37,861 nucleotides of DNA, taken from positions 1-37,861 of the forward strand of contig JADGDL010000017.1 in the NCBI GenBank assembly GCA_016744875.1, given 5' to 3'. Below, one piece after another: positions 24,545 through 32,731 of the stretch. The position numbers and the translations under genes are program-made. The stretch is from Sulfurovum sp. GTDB taxonomy: Bacteria > Campylobacterota > Campylobacteria > Campylobacterales > Sulfurovaceae. The notes under the pieces are model-generated. The model made no database searches, was not told the origin of the DNA, and saw only the letters and a list, made by a program, of their open reading frames with translations. The stretch's first letter is position 1; every line of letters begins with the position of its first letter.

Positions 24545-25978
24545 ATGACACTTTCAAGATCTCTATCCATTTTGCTGCTAAGCGGTAGCATAGCTTATGC
24601 TTCTTCCTTGGCTGTTTATCAAGATAAAACCTTTTATACTACTCTTTCCCAAACTAACTTTATAGGTTTTGGACAGGGTATCAAAGCAAAATGTGAAGGT
24701 ACAACACTTGAACTTTTTTCATCTACTACCTGTCCAAGTGATGAGAGACTATGTAGACTTTTAACAGGATTGAAAGATACGGAGGAGAAAGTCAGAGCTG
24801 TTCAGGCAAACAAAAAAGTACTGGCACAACTTATTTCTCTTCCTCAGCCTACAACATACGATGCGAATGCATGGATAGAATCAGCACGAAGCATAGGAAA
24901 AGAACAGTCAAGACTTGAGACAAAAGAGAAAGTACTTGTAGAAGAGAGTAGGTTCCAGCAGGTTGCTTTTAGAAAACAGGCTCCAAAGAGACAAGCCTTG
25001 AAAAGTACAAAGGTCTGTGCTGAAGAGATCGAGTTGAGTATTCCTTACGGATATGTTTCATTTGCTACACATTATGAAGCAGATATTTCAAAGGGTAAAG
25101 AGTTAACTGTCACCCAGTACCTTGCTATCAAAAATCGTTCAGGTGTGGATATACAAGCAGACAGTGCGATGTTCTATTATCGTAGAGCACAGCAGTATGT
25201 TGAACCAGTACATTTTAACCCTTGGATCGTTAGTAAATATGTGCCACAACAAAAGCAAGAGTACAAAAGAGCCAAAGCCAAAGCATTAAGGATGGATATG
25301 GCGATGGTGGCTGAAGAAGGTGTCTCAGATAGTGTCTTAATGAGCATACCTGTACCTGCCGCATCTTATGAAGATACCAGAGAGTATAAAATTAAAAATT
25401 TAATGCTTCCATCAACTGGTGTACCACTTGATGTAAAAGTATTGACGTGGAAGGCAGCATTGAACTGTGAATTACGTGCCTTTCCTTATAGAAATAGTAA
25501 AGCGTTTCAAGTCTGTTCATTTCAGCCAAAATATCAGATAGATAATAATAGTTGGAAAATAAAGTCTGAGAATGAAATGATCAATGAAAATGCAGTAGGT
25601 GAATATAGAGATAAAAACTATAACCTCTACACTCAAATTGATGAAGATATCCATATTTTACGTACGCCTATGGTACAAAAAGACCGTAAAACAGGTATCT
25701 TTGGCGGTACCGAACGTAAAAAAGATGGCTTTAACCTTGTATTCACCAATAAATCAGATAAAGTAAAAACATTAACACTCACAGAACGTATACCAACTGC
25801 AACGACCGAAGAGATCAAGGTGAAATTACTAAGTATCACATCTGAGAAAAAAGTTGACTATACAATGAAAAAAGAGGGTGAGATCGAGATGAAGATTACG
25901 ATTGCTCCAAATGAGTCTAAAAAGATAAAGATACTGTTTGAGATATCATATGATAAAGATTTAAAAGTGAATTATTAA
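24545..25978 (+). CDS. Exported DUF4139-domain protein
   Basis: This 477-aa protein has a signal peptide (ILLLSGSIAYA-SS, cleavage near residue 20), a central helical region with many charged residues (about 75-150), and a C-terminal beta-rich domain. That domain ends in LTLTERIPTATTEEIKV ... IAPNESKKIKILFEISYDKD, the pattern of DUF4139 (MuiA-like) proteins. Four or more cysteines in the periplasmic portion could pair. The family's function is unknown; an envelope role is likely. It lies on the same strand as the cytochrome gene but with its own -10. Confidence 0.8.
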   Translation: MTLSRSLSILLLSGSIAYASSLAVYQDKTFYTTLSQTNFIGFGQGIKAKCEGTTLELFSSTTCPSDERLCRLLTGLKDTEEKVRAVQANKKVLAQLISLPQPTTYDANAWIESARSIGKEQSRLETKEKVLVEESRFQQVAFRKQAPKRQALKSTKVCAEEIELSIPYGYVSFATHYEADISKGKELTVTQYLAIKNRSGVDIQADSAMFYYRRAQQYVEPVHFNPWIVSKYVPQQKQEYKRAKAKALRMDMAMVAEEGVSDSVLMSIPVPAASYEDTREYKIKNLMLPSTGVPLDVKVLTWKAALNCELRAFPYRNSKAFQVCSFQPKYQIDNNSWKIKSENEMINENAVGEYRDKNYNLYTQIDEDIHILRTPMVQKDRKTGIFGGTERKKDGFNLVFTNKSDKVKTLTLTERIPTATTEEIKVKLLSITSEKKVDYTMKKEGEIEMKITIAPNESKKIKILFEISYDKDLKVNY

Positions 25979-26003
25979 AAGAGAGAGAAAAATTAAATAT
26001 ATA

Positions 26004-26026
26004 TTTGCAGGCAAAGAGCCTGCAAA
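26004..26026 (-). terminator. Intrinsic terminator of the cold-shock gene
   Basis: TTTGCAGGC-AAAGA-GCCTGCAAA is a perfect 9-bp stem. On the minus strand it is followed by TATATATTTAATTTTTC, which suits termination of csp, whose stop is 8 nt upstream. It could also end the converging DUF4139 transcript. Confidence 0.75.
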
Positions 26027-26033
26027 ACCACTA

Positions 26034-26252
26034 CTAAAGTGGTGTTACGTTTTCAGCTTGTGGGCCTTTTTGACCTTCACCAACTTCAAATGTTACTGCT
26101 TGACCTTCAGCGAGAGTCACACGACCACCACCATCATTGTTTACTTGACGGAAATGTACGAATACATCTGCTCCACCGTTCTCTTGTTGTATAAATCCGT
26201 AACCTTTTTCGTCGTTAAACCATTTAACTGTACCGTTAACTGTTTCTGCCAT
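26034..26252 (-). CDS. csp: Cold-shock-domain protein (CspA family)
   Basis: This 72-aa single-stranded nucleic-acid-binding OB-fold protein has RNP1 KGYGFIQ (16-22) and RNP2 DVFVHF (29-34), and starts with the typical GTVKWFNDEKG. It is slightly longer than the usual 66-70 aa because of the NDGGGRV loop. A leader of about 140 nt with two hairpins precedes the ATG, the normal arrangement for cold-shock mRNAs whose translation depends on leader folding. Followed by a strong terminator, so monocistronic. Confidence 0.97.
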   Translation of the reverse strand: MAETVNGTVKWFNDEKGYGFIQQENGGADVFVHFRQVNNDGGGRVTLAEGQAVTFEVGEGQKGPQAENVTPL

Positions 26253-26282
26253 TGTTGTACCTTTGGGTAATAATTTTCACCA

Positions 26283-26408
26283 ATTATCATTGCTGATAAT
26301 CAAGCGGAATCAAATTTGAAGAGAGTCTTTCGGAGTCTAGCTGGGCATCGCACACACTTAACACACGGAAGATGAACTCGAATCTCATCTTTCATCGCAT
26401 ATATTGTA
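26283..26408 (-). promoter_or_regulatory. Structured leader and promoter of csp
   Basis: TACAAT on the minus strand (26403-26408) is the likely -10. The leader then contains AAGATGA/TCATCTT (26369-26375/26385-26391) near the 5' end. ATTATCA/TGATAAT (26283-26289/26294-26300) lies nearer the start codon. Both stems are 7 bp and perfect. The remaining 70 bp up to 26481 show no gene. Confidence 0.55.
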
Positions 26409-26481
26409 GCTTATTTTATTTACTTATAACCTTAGGTAAAAGAAATATTTTCATTTTATTTATCTAAGATGCCTTTTATTC

Positions 26482-27090
26482 CTACATTCGTCCCATAAGA
26501 CGAACAGGAATCACTAAAGGATAGAAGCTAACTTTCCATGTTGTCCAATTACTTAGAAGAGGGTTAGGTTCATTTTTAAGTTGAATGGCATTAGGATACG
26601 GCACAGTACTGATATTGGCATTCAAACGGTTCAGGGCTGTGATAAATTGCTTTGTACTCATGCCATAAACCATTTGTAACTCCTGGTCATACCCTTGTGA
26701 AACTATAATGTTTAGAACCCTTTGATCTTTTAAAACCAGTTGATAGGCATATATGAAATTCTTTTCATATATTTTTATGGCTTTGATCGCATCAAAAACA
26801 ACGGAGATAGTTCTAGTGGTTATATGATTAAACGTATACTGCATATCTGTTTCGGCTTCTTCAAACATGACCAGACTACCATCATTTAAACGTAAAAGTT
26901 TTTGTTCTAAAAAGAGGCTACTAAAGTTTTCTCTTGTTGATTTTACCTGTGTACTGGGTACCTGTATGCGCTTATCTTCTATTTGAAGGTTTAGGTTTGA
27001 GTTCTCATACTTCAGTGTAGAAGATGTACTACATGCAGTGAGTAGGAGTAGCAGTGAAAGTAGAGCAAATCGTTTGATGTGTGTATACAT
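26482..27090 (-). CDS. Lipoprotein of unknown function
   Basis: This 202-aa protein has a lipoprotein signal peptide: positively charged start, LLSLLLLLTAC with the lipobox cysteine at residue 20, then a serine/threonine-rich linker. The mature part is not recognised; it ends in a mildly hydrophobic segment (KVSFYPLVIPVRLMGRM). The ATG overlaps the DUF502 stop (TAATG), so it is the third gene of the nadE-DUF502-lipoprotein string. Confidence 0.75.
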   Translation of the reverse strand: MYTHIKRFALLSLLLLLTACSTSSTLKYENSNLNLQIEDKRIQVPSTQVKSTRENFSSLFLEQKLLRLNDGSLVMFEEAETDMQYTFNHITTRTISVVFDAIKAIKIYEKNFIYAYQLVLKDQRVLNIIVSQGYDQELQMVYGMSTKQFITALNRLNANISTVPYPNAIQLKNEPNPLLSNWTTWKVSFYPLVIPVRLMGRM

Positions 27091-27758
27091 TATATATCCT
27101 TTTTATTTTCTTCTAATTTTAACCATTCAGTTAAGACCATAAGTTCATCTATATTTTTTGGTTCGGTTTTTAAAATTTCTGTAAAACTTCTTACCCCCAT
27201 AGAGAGGAGGTACTGCAGGTTGTTATCAAAAGTTGCATGTTCTATGACAAATATCTTCTCTTTAGGTACTTCAAACATAAAACCACCATTTGGTATAGGT
27301 GACATAGACAGTGTAACAGTATAGTGATCTTTAATGATACTCTCTTTTTGTGAGTACATTAAACCTATATTATAGCCTTGCGTTGCAAAACCTTTTATAG
27401 CTACGACAAGTACCTGATTTTTCCCCTCTTTGGATGAATTGAATATCCCAACAAGACCTTTGATCGTATTATATCCGGGAATTTTACAAAACAAGTACTC
27501 AAAGAGATCAGCAAGTCTTGTTTTTACAAACCATCCAAGGATATACAGGATGACTAAGAAGATAGAGATAACGAGTAAACTCCACAAGAACTCATGGCTT
27601 TCAGGTGCAAATCCGATAAGTCTAAATACTTTTCCAACCAGCATATCAATCTTCCCATAAAGCCATGACAAAATGATCAGTATAGCCACAATAGGTAAAA
27701 GCCAAAAGAGACCTTGTAGCATAATTTTTATGAAATGTTTTACAGGTTTGAAATTCAT
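27090..27758 (-). CDS. DUF502 family membrane protein
   Basis: This 222-aa protein has two membrane helices (about 13-33 and 58-80) and a conserved cytoplasmic part beginning IPGYNTIKGLVGIFNSSK, which is the DUF502 signature. A GFMFEVPKE strand and a C-terminal ILKTEPKNIDELMVLTEW helix follow. Function is unknown. ATG at 27758 is chosen because it overlaps the nadE stop as ATGA and follows AGGGA; the frame also has a TTG seven codons upstream. Coupled on both sides to its neighbours. Confidence 0.85.
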   Translation of the reverse strand: MNFKPVKHFIKIMLQGLFWLLPIVAILIILSWLYGKIDMLVGKVFRLIGFAPESHEFLWSLLVISIFLVILYILGWFVKTRLADLFEYLFCKIPGYNTIKGLVGIFNSSKEGKNQVLVVAIKGFATQGYNIGLMYSQKESIIKDHYTVTLSMSPIPNGGFMFEVPKEKIFVIEHATFDNNLQYLLSMGVRSFTEILKTEPKNIDELMVLTEWLKLEENKKDI

Positions 27759-29653
27759 TGTTCCAGTTCCCTGATCCAAATCTCAAAATCTACATCAGAA
27801 GCCATCTTCCAGTCTGCTCTTGGGCTTAGAGATATGGTACCAACTTTTGGACCGTCAGGCATACAGGAACGTTTGAACTGTTGTGTGAAAAATCTACGTA
27901 AAAATAGCTTTAACCATTTGTTTATGGTGTCTTCATCGTATTTAGTATCAAACGCTATAAGCGCTAAGTATTGAATTTTTGAAGGTTTAGCTCCGTACTT
28001 GATGAAGTGGTATAAAAAGAAGTCATGAAGCTCGTATGGACCAACGATATTTTCTGTTTCCTGGACTATCTCATCACCATCATGGGGGAGTAGTTCAGGG
28101 CTTATAGGTGTGTCAAGTATATCGTCTATGATCTCAGCAATGTCTTTGTTTGATTTAAAGTATTCTATAACATACTGTATAAGTGTTTTTGGTATGCCTG
28201 AGTTAAGGGCATACATACTCATATGGTCACCGTTATAAGTGGACCAGCCAAGTGCTATCTCACTGAGGTCACCTGTACCGATAACAAGACCACCTTCCTT
28301 ATTTGCCATATTCATTAATATAGAAGTTCTTGCTCTTGCCTGAACATTCTCATATGTTACGCTGTGTTCATCTTTGTCATGTTCTATAGCTTCAAATTCC
28401 TTGAGTGAAATGTCTGTGATGTCTACTTCTTTCAGAGTGACATTTAAAGCCTCACAAAGCTTCACTGCATTTGATTTTGTTCGGCTGGTTGTACCAAAAC
28501 CAGGCATGGTCACAGCGATGATATCTTTGGTATCCCAATCCATCATTTCAAAAGCTCTGTGTGTAGAGAGTAGGGCAAGTGTTGAATCAAGTCCACCGCT
28601 TATGCCTATGACAGCCTTTTTAATATGTGCATGGGTCATACGTTTAATGAGCCCATGTGCCTGAATGTGGACTATCTCGTCACAACGGTGTTTTTTATCT
28701 GCATAACGTGACGGCACAAAAGGCATAGATGTGATGTCTCGTTCTATAGCAGAAATATTTGGAAGGGTATCTACTTTGATCACGCGTGTCTTTTTACGTC
28801 TTGCATCACCATAGCTTGACTCATTCGCTCTAAGCCATTTTAAACGCTCTAAGTCTACATCAGCAGTAATGAGGTTACTTTTCATGTTAAAACGCTCATT
28901 TTGTACTAATGTAGAGCCATATTCACTAATGATACTATGTCCACCGAAGACCGTATCGGTTGTAGATTCACCTACACCTGCACTTGCATAGACATATGCC
29001 GCCATACAACGCCCACTTTGCGTACGTACCAACTCTTCACGGTATTCATGTTTACCTATAAGTTCATTGCTCGCACTCAAGTTGAAGAGTAGGTTGGCAC
29101 CATTACTTGCCATGTGGTTTGAAGGTGGTGTCACAGCCCATAGATCTTCACATATCTCTACACCAAATGTCATATCTTTTTTATCGCCAAAGAGAAGGTC
29201 TACTCCAAAAGGTACTTCAAGATCTAGCAGGTCAGTGGTTGAGCGTGTAATATCTCGCCCTGTAGTAAATTGACGTTTTTCGTAGAACTCTTTTTTGTTT
29301 GGAAGGTAGGATTTTGGTATAATCCCAAGTATTTTTCCATTTTGTATGACAGCGGCACAATTATAGAGTCTATCTGCCTCAAACACAGCTATACCTACAA
29401 TAGCTATGGTATTGATATTATGTATATTTTTTAATATATACTTTAATGATTCGTTTTGTGAAGCGATGAGTGTTTGATTAAGGAGAAGGTCACTGGCAGT
29501 GTATCCTGTAAGCGTAAGCTCTGGAAATACAATGACAGAAACCTCTTTTTTATGTGCTTCATTGATGAGTGCTAAAACTTCTTCAGCATTTTTTGCAGGG
29601 TTCCCTACAACAGTTTTATTGACAGCAGCTGCAACACGGTAATATCCGTACAT
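27755..29653 (-). CDS. nadE: Glutamine-dependent NAD+ synthetase
   Basis: This 632-aa two-domain enzyme makes NAD from deamido-NAD, ATP and glutamine. The N-terminal nitrilase-type glutaminase has the catalytic triad E45 (FPELTLTGY), K114 (IPKSYLPN) and C168 (GVEICEDLW). The C-terminal synthetase has the ATP-binding SGGLDS (352-357) and later GTGDLSEIALGW. The length matches the long glutamine-using form rather than the roughly 270-aa ammonia-only form. The AAAGGAAC ribosome site is strong. It heads a three-gene overlapping string. Confidence 0.97.
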   Translation of the reverse strand: MYGYYRVAAAVNKTVVGNPAKNAEEVLALINEAHKKEVSVIVFPELTLTGYTASDLLLNQTLIASQNESLKYILKNIHNINTIAIVGIAVFEADRLYNCAAVIQNGKILGIIPKSYLPNKKEFYEKRQFTTGRDITRSTTDLLDLEVPFGVDLLFGDKKDMTFGVEICEDLWAVTPPSNHMASNGANLLFNLSASNELIGKHEYREELVRTQSGRCMAAYVYASAGVGESTTDTVFGGHSIISEYGSTLVQNERFNMKSNLITADVDLERLKWLRANESSYGDARRKKTRVIKVDTLPNISAIERDITSMPFVPSRYADKKHRCDEIVHIQAHGLIKRMTHAHIKKAVIGISGGLDSTLALLSTHRAFEMMDWDTKDIIAVTMPGFGTTSRTKSNAVKLCEALNVTLKEVDITDISLKEFEAIEHDKDEHSVTYENVQARARTSILMNMANKEGGLVIGTGDLSEIALGWSTYNGDHMSMYALNSGIPKTLIQYVIEYFKSNKDIAEIIDDILDTPISPELLPHDGDEIVQETENIVGPYELHDFFLYHFIKYGAKPSKIQYLALIAFDTKYDEDTINKWLKLFLRRFFTQQFKRSCMPDGPKVGTISLSPRADWKMASDVDFEIWIRELEQ

Positions 29654-29675
29654 GAAGTTCCTTTAAATATCTGTC

Positions 29676-29698
29676 ATTCCCACGCATAGCATGGGAAT
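29676..29698. repeat. Imperfect palindrome between cyclophilin and nadE genes
   Basis: ATTCCCA (29676-29682) pairs with TGGGAAT (29692-29698), and the inner GC-ATA-GC extends the stem past one C-A mismatch. With the preceding GTC it resembles the common GTCATTCCC-type REP palindromes. There is no T-run on the minus strand. Confidence 0.45.
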
Positions 29699-29709
29699 AA
29701 ATAAAAATA

Positions 29710-30231
29710 TTAGTCTCTAGACTCAACTACTTCGATAGAAACAATGTCATCACCACCATCAATTTGATCAAGTACCATAAAACTCTCTGTATCGTCTTCG
29801 TCTATCGCACCAAAAACAGTGTGTACACCATCAAGGTGAGGTGTTGGTACAAAAGTGATGAAGAACTGACTACCACCTGTGTTTGGACCAGCATGCGCCA
29901 TAGAGAGCGTTCCTCTTCTGTGTGGTGCAGTGCTTGTGTCTGTTTCACAGTCTATTTGCCAGTCTGGTCCACCTGTCCCTGCCATAGCTGGGTTATCTTT
30001 TGAATGTGGACAACCACCTTGTGCCATAAATCCAGGGATCACTCTATGAAACTTAAGGTCATTGTAGAAGCCCGTTTCTGAAAGATGAGCGAAGTTTGCA
30101 ACAGTGTTAGGTGCATCTTCTGGGAAAAGTTTAGCCCAGATCAGCCCTTTAGAGGTTGTAAATTTTGCGTAGTTATATGTATCCATAACGCTTTGTACAA
30201 CGTCATATCTTTTTGATTCTTTTCCAAACAT
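29710..30231 (-). CDS. Cyclophilin-type peptidyl-prolyl cis-trans isomerase
   Basis: This 173-aa protein has the cyclophilin core: FHRVIPGFMAQGG, GTLSMAHAGPNTGGSQFFIT and HLDGVHTVFG. It would speed proline isomerisation during protein folding. There is no signal peptide, so it is cytoplasmic. The usual tryptophan in the cyclosporin pocket is replaced (PHLDG), as in many bacterial members. An AAGGAC ribosome site precedes it. Divergent from pyrF through a palindromic promoter. Confidence 0.94.
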   Translation of the reverse strand: MFGKESKRYDVVQSVMDTYNYAKFTTSKGLIWAKLFPEDAPNTVANFAHLSETGFYNDLKFHRVIPGFMAQGGCPHSKDNPAMAGTGGPDWQIDCETDTSTAPHRRGTLSMAHAGPNTGGSQFFITFVPTPHLDGVHTVFGAIDEDDTESFMVLDQIDGGDDIVSIEVVESRD

Positions 30232-30261
30232 GGTGTTTAGTCCTTATATATTAAAATTAAA

Positions 30262-30273
30262 GTATAATTATAC
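30262..30273. promoter_or_regulatory. Palindromic -10 shared by pyrF and the cyclophilin gene
   Basis: GTATAATTATAC is a perfect 12-bp palindrome that contains TATAAT on each strand. The plus-strand copy is 30 nt from the pyrF ATG and the minus-strand copy is 36 nt from the cyclophilin ATG. Confidence 0.5.
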
Positions 30274-30297
30274 CACTAAAAAATAAGAGGTTTAACC

Positions 30298-30990
30298 ATG
30301 GAACTATGCGTTGCACTTGATTTACCGTCTGCAAAAGAGAATCTGGCTTTGGCAGAGTCACTCAAAAACTATAATGTTTGGATGAAAGTAGGCTTTCGTG
30401 CCTATATACGTGATGGAAAACCTTTTATAGAAGCACTTAAAGAGATCAATCCTGATTTCAAGATATTTTTAGACCTCAAACTTTATGATATCCCCAACAC
30501 TATGGCAGATGCAGCAGAGGAGATAGCAAAGATCGGTGTCGATATGTTTAACATTCATGCATCAGCAGGATCAGTTGCTATGAAAACTGTGATGGATAGA
30601 TTGGCACCGTATGACAATAGACCTTTAGTACTTGCTGTCACTGCGCTGACCTCTTTTGATGAAGTGAACTTTCAAACAGTTTATGAAAAAAGTATAGATG
30701 AAAAAGCAGAACAGTTTGCAAAGATGAGTTATGAAAATGGTTTAGATGGTGTGGTCTGTTCGACATTTGAAAGCAGAGCCATTAAAAATGCGACTTCCGA
30801 TGCATTTTTAACACTGTGTCCTGGTATAAGACCTTTTGGAGAAGATGCTGGAGACCAGCAACGTGTAGCTACTCTGGAGCTTGCAAATAAAGAGGGTGTT
30901 GATTATCCTGTAGTAGGAAGACCTATCTATAAAAGTGAAGATCCTCAAACTAAGGTTGAAGATATCTTAAAAGTAATCGCTACTTTTTAA
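30298..30990 (+). CDS. pyrF: Orotidine 5'-phosphate decarboxylase
   Basis: This 230-aa TIM-barrel enzyme performs the last step of UMP synthesis. The catalytic array DLKLYDIPNT (D59, K61, D64) and the phosphate-binding VVGRPIYKSEDP near the C-terminus are present. The ribosome site AAGAGGT is well spaced. The 3' end overlaps a convergent 42-aa gene by 11 bp. Confidence 0.97.
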   Translation: MELCVALDLPSAKENLALAESLKNYNVWMKVGFRAYIRDGKPFIEALKEINPDFKIFLDLKLYDIPNTMADAAEEIAKIGVDMFNIHASAGSVAMKTVMDRLAPYDNRPLVLAVTALTSFDEVNFQTVYEKSIDEKAEQFAKMSYENGLDGVVCSTFESRAIKNATSDAFLTLCPGIRPFGEDAGDQQRVATLELANKEGVDYPVVGRPIYKSEDPQTKVEDILKVIATF

Positions 30991-31108
30991 TCTCAGATTT
31001 ATTACCGGGTGTAGTTATTTCTACAGCATTATCCATGCCTTCTAGCATAAAGTACATGCCTGTAACAAAGAGTGCTAGAACAATCAGTGGAGCAAGTTTT
31101 TGAAACAT
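30980..31108 (-). CDS. 42-aa single-helix membrane protein
   Basis: Start ATG at 31108 is chosen because TTTAGGA precedes it at normal spacing; the frame extends 19 codons further upstream without a better site. The product has one hydrophobic helix (LAPLIVLALFVTGMYFML) and a short polar tail ending KSEIKK. Not recognised. It overlaps pyrF convergently by 11 bp, which with the ribosome site supports it being real. Confidence 0.5.
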   Translation of the reverse strand: MFQKLAPLIVLALFVTGMYFMLEGMDNAVEITTPGNKSEIKK

Positions 31109-31135
31109 TTGAATTCCTAAAATATTTGAAACTAA

Positions 31136-31200
31136 AGAGTCGCTACATAGTTCATTTTTGGACAAGGTAAAGGAATTACTCTTATGAAAATAGCGACTCT
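31136..31200. repeat. Spaced 10-bp inverted repeat
   Basis: AGAGTCGCTA (31136-31145) and TAGCGACTCT (31191-31200) are exact reverse complements, 45 nt apart. They flank the leader of a possible 27-codon ORF on the plus strand and the 5' region of the 42-aa gene on the minus strand. Confidence 0.6.
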
Positions 31201-31267
31201 TCGTATACTGTTAACTGTATTGAAAAAAAGTTCAGTATTTGGAATAATAACACTTTTTCTCTGTTAA
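31184..31267 (+). CDS. Possible 27-aa hydrophobic peptide
   Basis: An ATG with AGGA 9 nt upstream (31171-31174) opens a 27-codon frame. The peptide has a basic N-terminal half (RILLTVLKKS) and a hydrophobic end (FGIITLFLC). Its first codons include one arm of the 31136/31200 inverted repeat. It could be a small membrane peptide or chance. Confidence 0.25.
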   Translation: MKIATLRILLTVLKKSSVFGIITLFLC

Positions 31268-31305
31268 AAACTTAAAATATAAATGAGTCATATATTGATG
31301 TTTTA

Positions 31306-31992
31306 TTAAGGTGATTGAACGATATCTTTTGCTGTATATTTTATAGAGAACAGATCTTTTGCTTTAATTTTTGAAGATATCTTTTTGATATTTCCCTCTG
31401 TATCTATCGTCATTTTTGTTGTTTCCTCTATGTCATATCGTTTATTATTATTTTCCATAATAAAATGCTTTTTGGTTGTTAAGTTTGCCAAATCTTTGTT
31501 ATTTGCCTTTTCTACATTACATTGTATTTTCTTCTGGGTATCATTATCACATTTTAAAAGAACAACATCAGATTTATATCCGATCTCTTTTGTGCTAGGG
31601 CCGTCTATGAGACATGCCCCTAAAGGAACACAAACTACTGTTTGTGTTTCCCCATTCCTGTCTATATTTTCAGTAAACTTTGTTAGTTTTTTATTTTTGT
31701 CAAACTCTGTTAATGTCTCTGTAGTAAAAGTCATTTTATCGTTTCTAATGGCAGTAAATCGTATCTTAAAAGTTGATTTTTTAAGATACCCAGTTTTAGT
31801 TTTTTTTATTGGACTTGTATGAGAATCAATTTCTATAGGCAAATTAAATGCAGTAATCCCATTCTTGTATATTCTCATTTTTGTTTTAGCGTTGAATTCA
31901 ATTGATCCAAAATTTATTTTTGAGGTATCAAATACATTGTTTGAAAATAAGAATGTATTCAAAATGATGATTGATAAGATTATATTTTTCAA
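31306..31992 (-). CDS. Exported protein of unknown function
   Basis: This 228-aa protein has a clear signal peptide (IILSIIILNTFLFS), then a lysine/threonine-rich, beta-rich mature part with four cysteines (VCVPLGAC, LLKCDN, IQCNVE) that could form two disulfides. The start is TTG at 31992 with GGAT 6 nt upstream; the signal peptide begins directly after it, so this start is likely. The base composition is more AT-rich than the housekeeping genes. No family recognised. Confidence 0.65.
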   Translation of the reverse strand: MKNIILSIIILNTFLFSNNVFDTSKINFGSIEFNAKTKMRIYKNGITAFNLPIEIDSHTSPIKKTKTGYLKKSTFKIRFTAIRNDKMTFTTETLTEFDKNKKLTKFTENIDRNGETQTVVCVPLGACLIDGPSTKEIGYKSDVVLLKCDNDTQKKIQCNVEKANNKDLANLTTKKHFIMENNNKRYDIEETTKMTIDTEGNIKKISSKIKAKDLFSIKYTAKDIVQSP

Positions 31993-32088
31993 TTTAGATC
32001 CATTTAATTTATTTTTTTGTTATATAGAGGCTTATATAAATTTTTTTACTTAGAGTTATAATAATAATAACATAATATTCTATTAATG

Positions 32089-32418
32089 TCAAAAATGACG
32101 TTCATACAATAGATAAGACATTAAACGTAAAAAAAGTATTACTGAAGATATAAATGCACTAAATGTTATCACTTCATCTATGGGTGCATGAAAAAAATAA
32201 AAAGTACCCCATATCGCACTATTAAGGATAATAAGCATTATCCAGGGGAATATTCCATTGGTTTTATATCCTGAGTAAAATGCATAGATATTTTTGTGTT
32301 TTATTTTTTCAAAACACGCATTATGATATGTGATAAATGAATTACCCACTACAGCTAAATCATCTTTAGTGAGTATGGGTTCTTTACATTCATGGCATAT
32401 GACTTTTCTATTTTTCAT
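32089..32418 (-). CDS. Membrane protein with N-terminal zinc-binding half-finger
   Basis: This 109-aa protein was not recognised. Residues 9-35 hold CHECKEPILTKDD ... FITYHNAC, a CxxC...HxxC arrangement like half of a LIM or zinc-ribbon module. Two hydrophobic helices (about 55-76 and 82-101) and a short basic end follow. The zinc module would face the cytoplasm if the N-terminus is inside. A structured 313-bp gap lies upstream. Confidence 0.6.
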   Translation of the reverse strand: MKNRKVICHECKEPILTKDDLAVVGNSFITYHNACFEKIKHKNIYAFYSGYKTNGIFPWIMLIILNSAIWGTFYFFHAPIDEVITFSAFISSVILFLRLMSYLLYERHF

Positions 32419-32731
32419 TTGTTCCCTTTGACCTTATATGGATTGTATCATATTCCAAATGATTAGAATACTGTTTACATACCATTAGTGTAAACTATGT
32501 ACACTTTCTACATGGCAACCAGGAATCCCTAAAACTAATCATTTTAAACTCCTCCCCCTCCTTATGACCTGGTTGCTACAAAATACACAAAATTACTTTT
32601 TCACTTTCACTTAAAATTCAAATTTATATTATACATAGTATCTTGTTTCAGTATAGTATCTATCAAATAAGATGAATATACAGCGATAGTTGATATCATA
32701 TATGAATGATTTTTAATGATGGAGTAAATGA
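32419..32731. other. 313-bp divergent intergenic region with a large hairpin
   Basis: This gap lies between the 109-aa gene (minus) and the AI-2E-family gene (plus). It contains a 9-bp inverted repeat GCAACCAGG/CCTGGTTGC (32515-32523/32568-32576). Its loop is CCTCCCCCTCC on the plus strand and a GGAGGGGGAGG on the minus strand. TTTACA/TGTAAA flank the left side. On the minus strand a strong ribosome site opens a 15-codon ORF (32542 to 32495). The remainder, 32580-32731, is AT-rich promoter sequence. Confidence 0.5.

Noticed and set aside
27759..27779. TTG at 27779 as the start of the DUF502 gene.
   Set aside because: ATG at 27758 overlaps the nadE stop as ATGA and follows AGGGA; the seven extra codons are antisense-free but lie wholly in nadE.
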